Assembly (NCBI GenBank): GCA_022497155.1
Contig: MU385776.1
Span: 62,001 to 126,000, forward strand
Direction of reading: 5' to 3'
DNA: 64,000 bases
Source: Whalleya microplaca
Lineage: Eukaryota > Ascomycota > Sordariomycetes > Xylariales > Xylariaceae
In this document: piece by piece, positions 10,773 through 22,430 of the stretch
Layout: every line of letters starts with the position of its first letter
Numbering within the stretch: position 1 is the first letter of the stretch
Notes under the pieces: model-generated
What the model was told of the DNA's origin: nothing
Database searches by the model: none
Seen by the model: only the letters and a program-made list of their open reading frames with translations
Position numbers and translations under genes: made by a program

Positions 10773-12340
10773 TCAGTAGCGGCGCTCGGGCAGCTTGCCT
10801 CGTGCCTTGGCGCTGAGGCCGGAGACGTCGCGCGGCGAAGGGCCAGGAATCGGCTCGTTCTCCTCCGGCATATAATTGCCGGGGCTGGCGGGGTTCTCTC
10901 TGGTGGTCGGGAGTCGTACGGGTCGGGGCGGAGAGAATTTGGTCTGGGGGAACTGGAACTGCATGGAGTCGCTTCGGGGCAGCCGGCCTCGTGGTGCGGC
11001 GCTGGTCGAGGCTTCGGCTCTGTACGAGGGCTGCGGCCAGTCATCTAGTTCTTGAGAGGGGTTAGCTGAATAGTTCGATGGCACGTTTTGGTCTTGGAAA
11101 AGAAAGAGAGACTGAGAGGAGGGCTTGTGTGTAGTTCAGGGGCAAGGCGCAGCAGCGATGGAATGGATTTGAGGGAATGTACGAGATGTTGCTTGAAGGA
11201 AGGGGTATATAACTTCGTTCATCTGCTCAACTTTGCTCATTATCGGTGATGTTCAGTTCGTTCGCGAACTGTCACACGAGCAGCAAGCGGCAAACAATAC
11301 GATGTGATATTGGACTTACCGAACTCCTCGAAACCCTCGTCGCTGTCCTGTCTCTTCGGTGGAGCAGGGGGTGCCTCGTTTGAATCATCTTCCTCTTCTT
11401 CTTGTACAGTTCCCAAGAAAAGAGGAGGCGGGCTCTCCGACATAATCGCTTCCCAGCGGCACCATGTCTCGAAATCCATGAATCTGTCTGGATGTCCAGA
11501 CTTTCGCTTATCACGTAGATATTTTCGATACCCTCCCATCTCTTGCGAATATCGATCGGAATATTCGGGTGGCCTCTCGCCTCGAGCACGAATAGGGGGC
11601 GGAGGAAGGTCTCTTTCGTTGGGTGGTGATCCAGGCGGGCCTCTTGGGCTGGGCAACGGGCGGCCGCGAAATGGCGATCCCGGGGGTAACTGAGGCATCA
11701 TCTCAAAGAACGACGCGTGCCCTCCACTAATCTGAGATTGTCCTGTCCAGATTTTAGCATCATCTTCCAGGTTCAAAACAGGGGACAAGAGTGAGGAGGC
11801 GAGGATATTGTAACACGACCAATTAGTCGAGGCATCAGACTTGGAGAAAGTAAGGGCAAGATTCGACTTGTGTTTCTCAGTCGCTAGTCCTTGAGATAGG
11901 TCAGGGAGGAAACCCCTCTGAAAGGAGGCTCCCGGTATCGCTGGACCAGACCGATACGATCGTGACAAACACCTGCAGTGGCCAAGTCTCTTGGAAGGGA
12001 TACATGTGACATTATCTTGGGAGCATTCAATCCATTATTTAACATACCATGTTCCGTGTCCAATAGATTTTGGCGCCTTTTTCGCTTTTCTTCTCTCCAT
12101 CTAGCGACGACGCGAACTTTAGCCCAGTAAACGCCGATTCCCGCAAGTATGAGAAAGAGAAGAAACGACAAGCCGAAGATTAGGTCACGATGCCCTGCGG
12201 CCCAAGCATCGGTGACAGCGCTTCTAGTCCTATTTGATGAAGTGATTAGTGCTAGGATCTCGTATGTGGCAGGGAGCACTGGAGGTTTGACTATACTCTA
12301 GTAGCGGCGCCATTGGAATCTTAAGTCCGGTGGACATCAT
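10773..12340 (-). CDS. Single-pass membrane protein with Pro-rich cytosolic tail, unknown function
   Basis: Not a family I recognise. Best model has four exons: 12340-12297, 12229-12048, 11742-11320 and 11050-10773 (308 aa). Phases agree at every junction (phase 2, 1, 1). Introns are 67, 305 and 269 bp. The first two donors (GTATAG, GTATGT) are standard, and the 305-bp intron has a TGCTAAA branch before ACAG. The N-terminus is short, followed by one strong hydrophobic helix of about 20 residues (FGLSFLLFLILAGIGVYW), then a basic stop-transfer stretch rich in Lys/Arg. The rest is Pro/Gly/Arg/Glu-rich and probably disordered, with one ordered-looking patch (RFMDFETWCRWEAIMSE). The two long introns are unusual for this locus, and another small exon could be hidden in the 305-bp one. 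It converges on mip1. Confidence 0.6.
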
Positions 12341-14220
12341 CGCACCTATTCAGACCTCTGGTGAGCTATTTGGACACTGATTAAAAGGATATTCGGCATG
12401 AAATACAGAGGAGGTTGGAGATACACTCGAGTTTCATCTCGACTTCGGATTGGGCGAGGAAATGAGAAACTGACCGGATTCCACAACCCTCGAAAGAAAT
12501 GGCATCTGCAAAGTATCACAATTATGGTGACCGTTGGGATGCACTTCAATGTCTCAGACCTGCAAAGCAGTCCTTTTGGATCAAGTAGTTGTGAAATGCA
12601 ACAGAAAAAGTATTTGCATGCAGGAGAGCAGTCTGTAAAACACTCATGGGAGGAAGAAGCTGTGCAGCTAAAAGAAATTGACCTTGCCAGAATACACTCA
12701 GCAGCAATCCTAGAAGATTTCACTGAGAGAAAATCATTCAAGTGGAAAAAAGGTGCGTTCACATTACAATTTCGAAAGGTCGAGGGCGAGGGGTTGAGCT
12801 TTAGTGACGATGCCCTCAATGTGTGTGCTGTTGCTAACCCTAAGATTTACTGGTTTCCCTGTGGCATAGAGGGAAAATTCAATTAACTTAAGCTACCTAG
12901 TACTTTACAAAAATATGTTTACATCGACGTATACGGGTTTCATGGTGGTTTTTCATGACGTCGAAAGGGGCCAAGCTATGGTTCATGGCATGGGAGGTTT
13001 ATATAATTAATTAGCACTAGGTGAATAGCTATTGAAATATGGACAAGCTCTGTGATTATATGATAACTCCATACTCTAAAGCCAACTGTTGACAAGAGCT
13101 ATTATATATTGTCTCTGTCGAAAGGTTTCGGTATATATGAACACAGGAATAAAGGAGCATGGTGCAGAAACTACAGCCCGAACATCTGGAGAGTAATAAT
13201 TTCGAAGGATTTTTAAAATTTTGACAAGAAGAGATCCTGTCATTAGGATAAGACTACCAAGTGCTTAGGATTATTCTCTGAATTCAGTGAGTCATGAACA
13301 AACACGCTGGGTCATTTTGTTAAAAATATATTTAAACAATGAACATCACCCTATGGCATACAGGCTGACCTTTTGAAAGTATGTATCATTAAGACAGTGG
13401 TGGCAAATGATACTTTTGTGCCCGACAGCAAGCCTACCACAAAAATCATTCCTTCAAAGTAAAAATCTAGCGTTGACGCGGGATAGTCGACAATAGGAAA
13501 ATGTGAAGACTTGTGCATCCACCTTCGAAGATATGACATTTTAAAAGATGTCAGGCTACCTTGGAGACCTTTTATACTGAAACACGTGATCTTCATTATC
13601 CTATATATAGGGTTAAGCCATTAAATAGTGTATCCTTAAGACAACACTTCAAGAATATAAGTAAACTATATATCCCACATACTATGTACCAAAATAGTGT
13701 GCATATATGTAAGATCAAATTGTTAAGTCAAAAGGTACAGTGTAACTAACCGACGTGTAAAATTAGTTGCAAGACCATACCTACCTTTCTCTCCACTTGA
13801 AAAAAATATACCTTACAAGTTGATTGAACTCTAGTCCTCTGACATGAACATCTGGGGGCACCCTAAATATCATATGGGTGTTTGAACCTAAGCTAGGATA
13901 ATCAAATTATCATTCATTTGACACAATTGTCTAGAGCATTATAGGTACATGAGGAGGTAAAAGAAACGCTTCGATTCTGTCCCCTGTGCCTAGATCCTTT
14001 GTTTTCTGCCCCAGGATTACAAATTGACCTTCTTTCTGGATATATAAGCATATACAATACTGCCCAAACCAGCTGCCAAGAAGTGACACTAGGTATTGAC
14101 CGGCGCAGTCAACCAGCTCACTTTTACTAACTCCCACCCAAATGTATTCGAGATATCCTTATCGGCAATATGGGACAAAGCAATGAGCAGCATAGTGTCT
14201 TGAATAGTGCAAGGCGAAGC

Positions 14221-14252
14221 TATATATAGGGGCAAAGCCCCCTCTATATATA
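14221..14252. repeat. Inverted repeat with TA-rich outer and GC inner stem
   Basis: TATATATAGGGGC and GCCCC...TATATATA pair around an AAA loop: five G-C pairs inside and eight A-T pairs outside, with a three-base bulge on the right arm. It is isolated in AT-rich sequence, with no gene within 2 kb. Confidence 0.6.
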
Positions 14253-17175
14253 TAGGCGATGGCCATACACAGGTCCGTGCCCTATCATCCCTACAGCGCG
14301 TATCCTAACACTCAGATTTATACAGCGTAAAAGGTGTAATTCCCTTCAGATGGTGTTCGCCAATGTGACGTCCCTGCAATTAGTGAATGATATCCTTGCT
14401 GAAGTGAAGGGGCTGTATCTGGTGGGCTGTATCTGGTACGATGTGATGTCTACAGCCGCTGACTGGTTGAGTTCGTTGCTCCTAGTTTTGACACAGGGCA
14501 AGCCAAATAAAGATACAAAACATGTAAAGAGCTTTGGCAATTCTACTTGAAGATTTCAAAGGAGAGGGTCGGATAGGAATAAGATCTTCATTATGTGAAA
14601 CAGTCAGGAATAGGGAAACACAGGTAGCAGCTTCTGTTTATTTGTACTAGTATCCTATCCCGCTTTGTAACGCACTTTTGTAACGCAATTATGCTTTTAG
14701 GCGAGGTTGTTCTTCGGTGAGTGACTGGAGAAAATTCGACTATTCGTGGATTACTAGATAGCTAAACTACAGCCATATGGTGGGAAGTGTACAGGAAGAT
14801 TGTAGTGACATCTAGGGAGTACTCAAACCATTTCAAGCAAGTAACCCTACCTCCGGGTCTCCCTTCAAAGTATAGGCAAGAAATGTCGTGTAGTTTAGTA
14901 TTCATAACTCTCCATTCTCAGGCAAATGGGCTTCTTAGCTTCGTTACGAAGTATATAGGTATAGGCTGGCCGCGTGGAGGTAGACAAGCTTGTGCTGCAG
15001 ATTCGGGTCTTTCCGCCCCCAATTCTAGCCTAGGTACCAATATTGGTTGGCATTATAGTACGCACGTTAGCTTAGTGCTCCAGGTCACACGATTCCCGCA
15101 TTTGCGGAGTCTCATCGAAATGGTCCTTCGTACCTATATGTACAAGAAGATAACGTCACCGTTGAGAGAATTGCAGTAGTTCCTCTCGACCCACATGGCC
15201 GCGCATGTGATAAAATAATACATTGCTTCTGGTAGAAATACAATGGTGAACTAACATACTTAGACTGGTTTAATGCTACCTGTGAGCCAATTGCGGTTCT
15301 CTAGGCAGATAGAGTCAGTACGGGGTGCCTCATGTACATGTGCTGATCACGAGAACACAATGCAGATTACAGTTCAATTACCTTCTCAGCCTCACATAAA
15401 CACATTCTGTGCTTTACATCAGTCGTGACAAATGCAGTGGGAATACTATCAAAGGCACTTTGTACATGACTGCTGCTGGGCTATGGGTCGAGCGTGTAAA
15501 TCATGCATTCTATCGGCAGTCTAATATATCCAGGCTCTTCCATGGTGGCTCATCTGCAAGTACTTGAAAGACTGGATAAGGTATTAGATACAAATATAAC
15601 CCTTTCATAATCGGTTGAGCTTCGCCGCGCTTCAGCCTATGCTTCATCCGCTATCGCTTATTCATTTGACTCCCACGTGGCTTACTCCCGGGGCCTCAAA
15701 ATGTCCTCTTTACGATACCAACAACTTAGCGGTACCGAGCCGCAATTAAGTGTAGGTATGGTAACATCGGGGCTAATTGAGCGAAGGGATAGAGTCTAGA
15801 GCCAGCCTCATACTATTACATACAGGGGTACCGGTCTTATGTAAGCCAGGCCACAGACTATATAGATTTAGTATGGAGCCACGCACTACTTACTCATTTG
15901 TAACATATTTCAATATATATTCAGTAATCAGCACCTGATTACGTGACAAATACCACCCAGTCGGACATGAAAGTACCACCCAAAGCCTTGCTAGTTAGTC
16001 AGGTTAGGTTCTTGGCATAACTAGTACAAGTATGCTTGTTATAAGTATGTGTAATAAGCTTTTCGCCAATAGCCTTATACTCCTGTCGTAGGGACTGTCT
16101 TAGTAGGTACAGTACGTTGATGATTGCCGCAGGCTAGGTTAGTATCCCCATAGCCACAACGGCCAAGGCCGACCCACCTCAGTCGCCATATAGACTGATC
16201 ACGTAGTCGTTAGGTACTATGTAGTCACAGCCATATCGTACGCTGGTCCCGATACATCGGCACCAACAGCCCGATTATTTTACACTAACCTAATCTATAA
16301 TCTGCCATGTAATAGCCGTGTAATAGTATGTACGATCGTCAAGGGTAGCCTTGCTAGCGTGGCTGGAGTCTCCTCGCCAATAACATCATCAACCAGATTT
16401 TTTACAATCTTCCGATCCTTTCTCGGGCGTTGAGTTCCTAGAACATGTTCTAAGTATTCGTGGTAACGCGGTGGTGATGTACGTAGGTTCATTTATTAGC
16501 AGGGGTTAAAAATGGAGGCCGACATACGAGTTAACCGCAGCCGATTTACGCAGTAGATGGGCCGGCCCGACGAAGGATTACGGAGGTTTTCTCTCGATTT
16601 CATATGATTCTATACGGAATGCATTAGTGGTGTATAGTATTCGCATGTTATATAGTTAATCATTCGGAATAACTTAAACTCAAAACCTCATTGAATGGTT
16701 AAAATACATTCTTAAACTCTATATTCTAAGTCTAAGGTCTTGAACGGAAACCTCTGAGCCTAAAGTCTCTTTCCTGTGCCGCCGCATACGTTGGATGTTT
16801 TCGGTAGAGATCTACAACGCCATGTGACAGAGAAATGTACTGCGTATCTGCAGAAGGAAGACTCCTACATAAGTCTCCAAGGGTGGAATTTATATATAGT
16901 TATGAAAGTTAATCGTCGCTCCAATAGATTATAGAGATAAGGGCTATGCCAGTTTGGTGGATCAGCACTTGTACATGCTCTGGGTGAGGACCACAATACC
17001 TAGTTTCCATGCGCTAAGCGCTGTTAGTGATAACAATGATTCTAACCATATTCATTGGCCCCAAGCAGGCTTCAATTGGTTGGAAATAATGTTAGAGGGA
17101 GTTTCCAGTTGTAGGGAACATTTCCGTGAGTTATCTTTACACCAAAGGCTGTGCCACAGTTAGTCAGCAAACCTT

Positions 17176-17181
17176 TATAAG
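17176..17181 (+). promoter_or_regulatory. TATA-like motif of the Zn2Cys6 regulator gene
   Basis: TATAAG, 79 bp before the ATG at 17255. Position and sequence are those of a core promoter element; not tested otherwise. Confidence 0.4.
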
Positions 17182-17254
17182 CATTCCAACCAACCCGTCA
17201 GCCATCAACCATAGTTATCATATCCCAAGATAAAGACATTGAAAGAGAGTAAAG

Positions 17255-18725
17255 ATGTTTGGAACGTTACGATTCACCCCGAAGTCGAATGGGGTTGACT
17301 TCATAGAACGGGCTGATGGGAGGTCGTTTAGTGAGATGGGGAATAGTGTACCTCCGCACTCAGCATGCACAAGCTGCCGCTCTAAGAAGGTACACGGATA
17401 TTCTTACAGCTTTCTAAGCTGATACTAATCTGTGAGTTTCTATAGCTTCGGTGTGGCGGACAGAAACCGAAATGTGATCGGTGCAAGACGTCGTTATTGA
17501 CTTGCGTCTATGCCCCAGTAGAAGGAAGCGTTGGACGGCGACGGAGCGGGCAGAAGCGCGATAATCGGGGAGAAGTAATTCATAATAGCTCCTCAAATGC
17601 GAGACGAACGTCATGTACTGCCAACTCAGAGCCCGAAAAGCCTGAAACAGCTGCGGCGGCATGTATTATCGTCGCCGACTCCTCATCATCAACATTGTCG
17701 TCATCACCATCAACATCATCTATTGCAAACGATCGCCTAACACCTATAAGTTGCATGAGCGACCCACACAGCAGCAGTCCACATGAAATATCCCTAGACA
17801 TGACTTGTCTAGATCCTGAGCTTTTACATCCCGTACCCGGAACTAGCTTGAGCTCCCAGTCCGACACAGATTTCCAGTTTTTTGATACGGGCATGCCCAT
17901 TGTAGGCACCGATAAATCTATGGTCAACGACATGTCCATTAGGACGGAAATGGATATCTATAGCGACACCTTCTGTGAGTTTAACATGCACTCAAGGTTG
18001 CGGAAATCAAATCAAGGCTAACTCTGAATTATGCAGCGTCGGTTGATTTCAATACAGCGGCGTTATGGTCTACACCCCCGTCAACAGGTCTCATGTCTCC
18101 TAATATAAGCGATACTACATCTACGCTAACGCCAGAGTCCTTTACTTCTATAATACCCAACAGATATTCACTAGTACCAACTAGTCCGTCTTTCAAAACG
18201 CAAACCGAGACCCAGTCAAACACCAGCAGTAGATGTGCTGGCCAATGTGTTCACACCATTACCCTTCTAATAGAAGAACTCGAGGCCCGTATGCATGCCA
18301 TGGAGCCTCGAAAACTAGAGGCAGTGCTTTCATGGCAGAAACAAGCTTGCGACAAGTGTTCTTCGATGCTACGTTGCAAGACATGTTATGCTGACTTAGA
18401 GCAAATGATGCTCTTAATGATGGTATGCGACAAACTCATTATGTTAAGTAGAAAGCTTTTATGGCACACTATGAATACTTCCACGTTTGACTGTAGCTTG
18501 CTTGTGGGGGAATACGAAGTCGAAGAATCAAACGAGATGCTGGCTATCATACGCCATTTGAGCATTTATCGAGTGCGAAGCATCGCAAAGCTCGTGGCCG
18601 AGATTAAGGCCAGTCCAGCTGTAGAAGGAAAGCATGTGCAGCTAATGCTGTTGCGGAATATAGAACAGCAGGTGGTGAAGACTCTAAAAGGGGTAAAGGA
18701 GTCGTTCGCGGTATTAACTGAATAG
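17255..18725 (+). CDS. AflR-type Zn2Cys6 transcription factor
   Basis: Likely nuclear regulator of the surrounding metabolite genes. Three exons: 17255-17389, 17446-17974 and 18037-18725, 450 aa. Intron 1 (56 bp) splits the zinc cluster and intron 2 is 62 bp; phases 0 and 1 agree. Joined exons give the full binuclear cluster with C38, C41, C48, C55, C58 and C65 (C-x2-C-x6-C-x6-C-x2-C-x6-C), followed by a basic linker (RRRSGQKRD). The middle is Ser/Thr-rich. The C-terminal 170 residues carry a helical, Cys-containing region (CAGQCVHTITLLIEELEARM, then CDKCSSMLRCKTC) of the kind found in AflR and related secondary-metabolism regulators. It stands upstream of the terpene cyclase on the same strand with 2.5 kb of AT-rich DNA between. 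No frameshift or premature stop was found. Confidence 0.88.
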
Positions 18726-18825
18726 GCAACATTTGTAAATACATAAAAGCTCTAGAGTGCAGAGTAGAGCACGTAAATTATAGCCTCATTCATGAAATTC
18801 TTCTAATATGTGCTGCAAGCAGGAA

Positions 18826-18853
18826 GCCGTAATTACTGTGCAGGAATTACGGC
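18826..18853. repeat. 9-bp perfect inverted repeat downstream of the regulator gene
   Basis: GCCGTAATT and AATTACGGC flank a 10-nt loop, 100 bp after the stop codon of the Zn2Cys6 gene. It may act in mRNA 3'-end structure or be a remnant of a transposon end. No terminator function is implied for a Pol II gene. Confidence 0.55.
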
Positions 18854-20595
18854 CTATAGTCGTGACAACATTCTAAAGTGTTCGAGAATCTTCGTACCTC
18901 GTTATACGGATATCATATATGTGGTGTTATTAGAGCCACTTCAACCATCTTAAATAGTTTGCTTTGACAGCACTGGTAAAAGAACACGAATATATGGCAC
19001 TTTTATTGACAGTTTTCAAAAGATTTGTGTCAAAGTGAATACTATAGATGACGTATATTTAAACCGCATATCCTTTAATCCCAGTCTACCCTAGTGGCCT
19101 TGAGCTACATAAGACAGTGCTACTTTCGAGGCCGTACTTGTAATATAAAAAGTCTGCGTTCTTTTTTCTTTCTGTATATATAACTTGATGAGTTATTGGG
19201 AGATTTAAGGCGCACCTGGGGAGCTTCGGGCTCCTGAATGCATAGGAAATCCCCGCGCAAAAGCGGGTTAAAAAAGGGGAAATAAACAATTATATATACC
19301 ATTCACAGGAAAATCCCAATTCGTGTGCTATCGGGCACAAATATGCTATTGGAAAGGAGTATGCCCTTTAGTGGCGTCTGCTTCTATACATCACAAATGC
19401 CGGAGGCAAAGAGCTAATTAATTGGAGGACATAAGCCACGAGGTAGGTCAACCTTTGGAAGCATCGGAAATAGCCCCCTGTACAGAGAAATATTTTGAGC
19501 GGCAGAACCCATCTGACAGCTCATTCTAAATCTCGGAATGAACTACAGCGTTAGTCATGACTAAAACGAGAGTTAAACGAAGGGCCATAACTGTGTTATC
19601 AGAGCTCCCAATGCTAGTATTTGGTAGTCCGAATACATGGCATGATATTGACAGGAACATATACTTGCAGGATAATTTCTGTTTTTGCTTCACGCTTGAT
19701 TATAATATATTTCCGAACTCAGTATGTCGGCTTTGGACTCCTAGCTGAATCCAACTCACGCAGTGACTGCCTTGTTTACTTGACTATAATGCACATAATA
19801 CGGCCATTATAACGACCAGAGGGTTTTTATTGCAAATTACCTCAACATATTTGTTGGGAAAAGCATAACTACATAATGTAGTCTGATTATCCCATTCACC
19901 CTGGAAAACATGCCCCAGCTATCTAAGCAGCAACAGGGCCTGCTCTGTAACATTGCAATTCTCGTTTATGACCTTACCACAGTCGAGAAAACCAAGAGCC
20001 CCTCCCGGACGTAACTTCAATGATGAAATTTAGACTGAAGAGTTGCGCCAGACAGAACTATCCTAGTAGGTGGAAAGAAGCACTGGTAAAGATACCTGTC
20101 ATAGACTAGATAAACTAGTTTATGGATCTACCCGTCAATGCCGGCTCTAAGGTGAGCGTTTTACTTGCTTGAGTACCTCCGGACCACGTTAGTGAAGGAT
20201 TAGCTACATGTGGACACAGACTGACGCCGGCTACTAGTTAGCTGTACCACTCTTAGTGTTTAAGCTTCATTACATTCCAGAAAATTATAGTCCATCTCAA
20301 AGTCGAACTTGATATTGCTATATAGCTCAAGGCGTCTATGAGGGCTCCGAAAAGACCTCATTGCAAGAACATGATCTACATCATCCATAACTATATCTTT
20401 CTGACTGACTCGCACAAAGGAGCTTTAGTAAATTAGTCCGGTGTTCATAGTGACGCTAGTTATGAGATGAGCATAGCTATACTATATTTCTCACAGGCTT
20501 TCTTTACCTAGTCCTAGATGCAGATTACTGTGAAGAACACCCTTGATGATCTCCACAACTTCGATGTAGCTAGAAGGAACGGCCCTTGGATAGCT

Positions 20596-20609
20596 CGACG
20601 CCGGCGTCG
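20596..20609. repeat. 14-bp CpG-rich palindrome
   Basis: CGACGCCGGCGTCG is a perfect palindrome with four CpG steps, in a region otherwise poor in CpG. It could be a dimeric factor site about 670 bp upstream of the terpene cyclase ATG, or chance. Confidence 0.5.
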
Positions 20610-21276
20610 GGAAGCAAGTGAACTAGCAGCGAGTACTGCATTAAGGATATAGGAAACCAAGATGATCATCTTGAGTTCTAGTGTGGTGAAAATCGGCTAA
20701 ATTATGTACCTAGAGATGAATAGTGGTATGACCGTTCCCCTTACATGGAAGGCAATACGATGGACCATATACAACAGATATATGGCACCAGAACTCATTT
20801 GTATCATGACTTTTACGGGTGATCTTTTTCTGTTAGTGGTGACGGGGCACTACCATATGCAGACTATACAACATCCTACGTAAGCACCTATGAGAGCTAG
20901 ATTGGCCGAATTTGCAAGGCTTTGGTGGAGATCACGGCCCCAATTGGATTGATTAACCATGGTTGGATTATTTAGGCAGGTGAGAAATGATATAGCTTCG
21001 CCGCCGCGTTTACTGCGGCTGCTTGCTGATATAGGTATCATGTCAGATTGCTGTATAGTACAGCCAACTCCAACACCCGTCCTAAATGGGAATACACCCG
21101 ACTAGAAACTACGCAATACGCTTGGCATATATTCGTCTATAAACATGGCTATCAGAGCGCGTGTGTTGTACGACTCAAAAGTTGCGCCTGTCTCTATTGC
21201 AAAGCTAACACAATAGTAAACAACGAGAAACTTTCGCAAACGAACTTCCTTGCTCAATTTTGGTTTAATAGCAGTC

Positions 21277-22430
21277 ATGGCAGCCGTCATTTCCCCCACT
21301 GAGACGTCTAACCCGACGAACCAATTCATTGCTAGGGACGAAATATTAGCTAAGACCCAGTCCCAAGTTCAAGTAAATGGGTTGCCTACTCCCAAAGCGG
21401 ACAAAACTTGGCCGATTCCGAAATCCAACTGGACTCCGCAGTGCCATTCCCGCGTTACCGACGTGTCTCGCGAAGTAGACGGATACTTCTTACAACACTG
21501 GGGCTTTCCTAACATTAAATCCGAGCGTGTATTCCTTAACGCCGGCTTTTCGCGCGTTACGTGCCTATATTTTCCCCTAGCCCAAGATGATAGGATCCAT
21601 TTTGCCTGCCGTCTATTGACGCTTCTATTTCTCATTGATGGCATGGCTCACAATTCTCATTGGAAATAAGATCAAGTATTAACACGGTTTTCTAGACCTT
21701 CTGGAAGACATGTCCTTTGACGAAGGATCGGCCTACAATGAGAAACTAATACCGGTTGCCCGTGGAGACGTTCTGCCCGACCGCAATGTCCCCGCCGAGT
21801 ACATCACGTACGATCTCTGGGAGAGTATGCGCGCTTGCGACAAAGAGCTAGCGGATGAGGTCCTGGAGCCCACTTTCACTTTCATGCGTGCCCAGACCGA
21901 CAAGGTGCGGATGAGCATTACCGAGCTAGGTCAATATCTTGATTATCGTGAGAAGGACGTTGGTAAAGCGTAAGTAGATATCCCTTCTAACAGGGAATAA
22001 TAGACTGACCCATAATAGACTTTTGTCTTCGCTCATGCGATTTGCTATGGACTTGCGTCTGACCCCAGAAGAACTGGTGCGGATGAAGCCTCTCGAGCAG
22101 AACTGCTCGAAGCAGATATCAGTGGTGAACGACATCTTCTCCTGGGAGAAGGAATTGCGTGCCGCAGAAACCGGTCACAAGGAAGGTTCTTTCCTATGCA
22201 GTGCTATGAAGGTTTTTTCCGTCAGCACCTCCTTAAGTATTGAGGCCTCTCGACGTATGCTATGGCACATGACGCGTGAATGGGAAAATGTCCACGACGA
22301 GATGGTCTCTCGTGTGGTAGCAGAGGGATGTCGTGATGCTGTTGAGGCTTATATGAAAGGTCTGGAGTTTCAGATGAGTGGCAACGAGCTATGGAGTAAG
22401 ACTACGCTTCGGTATTCGAAGCTGGAATAA
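21277..22430 (+). CDS. Class I sesquiterpene cyclase, aristolochene-synthase-like
   Basis: Expected to cyclise farnesyl diphosphate with Mg2+ in the cytosol. Three exons: 21277-21640, 21696-21969 and 22019-22430, 349 aa, close to the 320-342 aa of known aristolochene synthases. The start is the ATG before AAVISPTE. Splicing rebuilds the Asp-rich motif DDLLED (D121, D122) across intron 1. The NSE triad is NDIFSWEKE (N250, S254, E258), and the C-terminal Arg-Tyr (TLRYSK) is present. Intron 1 (55 bp) has donor GC rather than GT but a good branch (TATTAAC) and CTAG acceptor; intron 2 (49 bp) is GTAAGT...ATAG. All three exons stay in frame and every active-site motif is intact. Product identity cannot be read from the sequence: other bicyclic sesquiterpenes are possible. 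Confidence 0.88.

Larger units (their letters stand above)
12341..17254. other. AT-rich gene-free block, left part of the island
   Basis: About 4.9 kb of AT-rich DNA. Open frames are short and overlap on both strands. The longest, a 162-codon frame on plus at 12398-12886, has an ATG but no recognisable domain, and an almost equally long frame opposes it. No intact transposon ORF is visible. The pattern (TpA-rich, scattered short frames) fits old repeats degraded by RIP. A GC-stem hairpin lies at 14221-14252. Confidence 0.5.
18726..21276. other. AT-rich gene-free block with several hairpins
   Basis: No supportable gene. It includes the promoter of the terpene cyclase, with a TATAAA at 21138-21143, 134 bp before its ATG. 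Compact GC-stem inverted repeats occur at 18826-18853, 19220-19267 and 20596-20609 in otherwise AT-rich DNA. Short frames have no recognisable domains. Confidence 0.5.

Noticed and set aside
12398..12886. A 162-codon ATG frame in the AT-rich block
   Set aside because: No recognisable domain, an equally long frame on the opposite strand, no splice signals, and it sits at the 5' side of the membrane-protein gene. Long frames on both strands suggest chance.
12341..17254. An intact transposon in the AT-rich block
   Set aside because: No frame with reverse transcriptase, integrase or transposase motifs, and no long terminal or inverted repeats found by eye.
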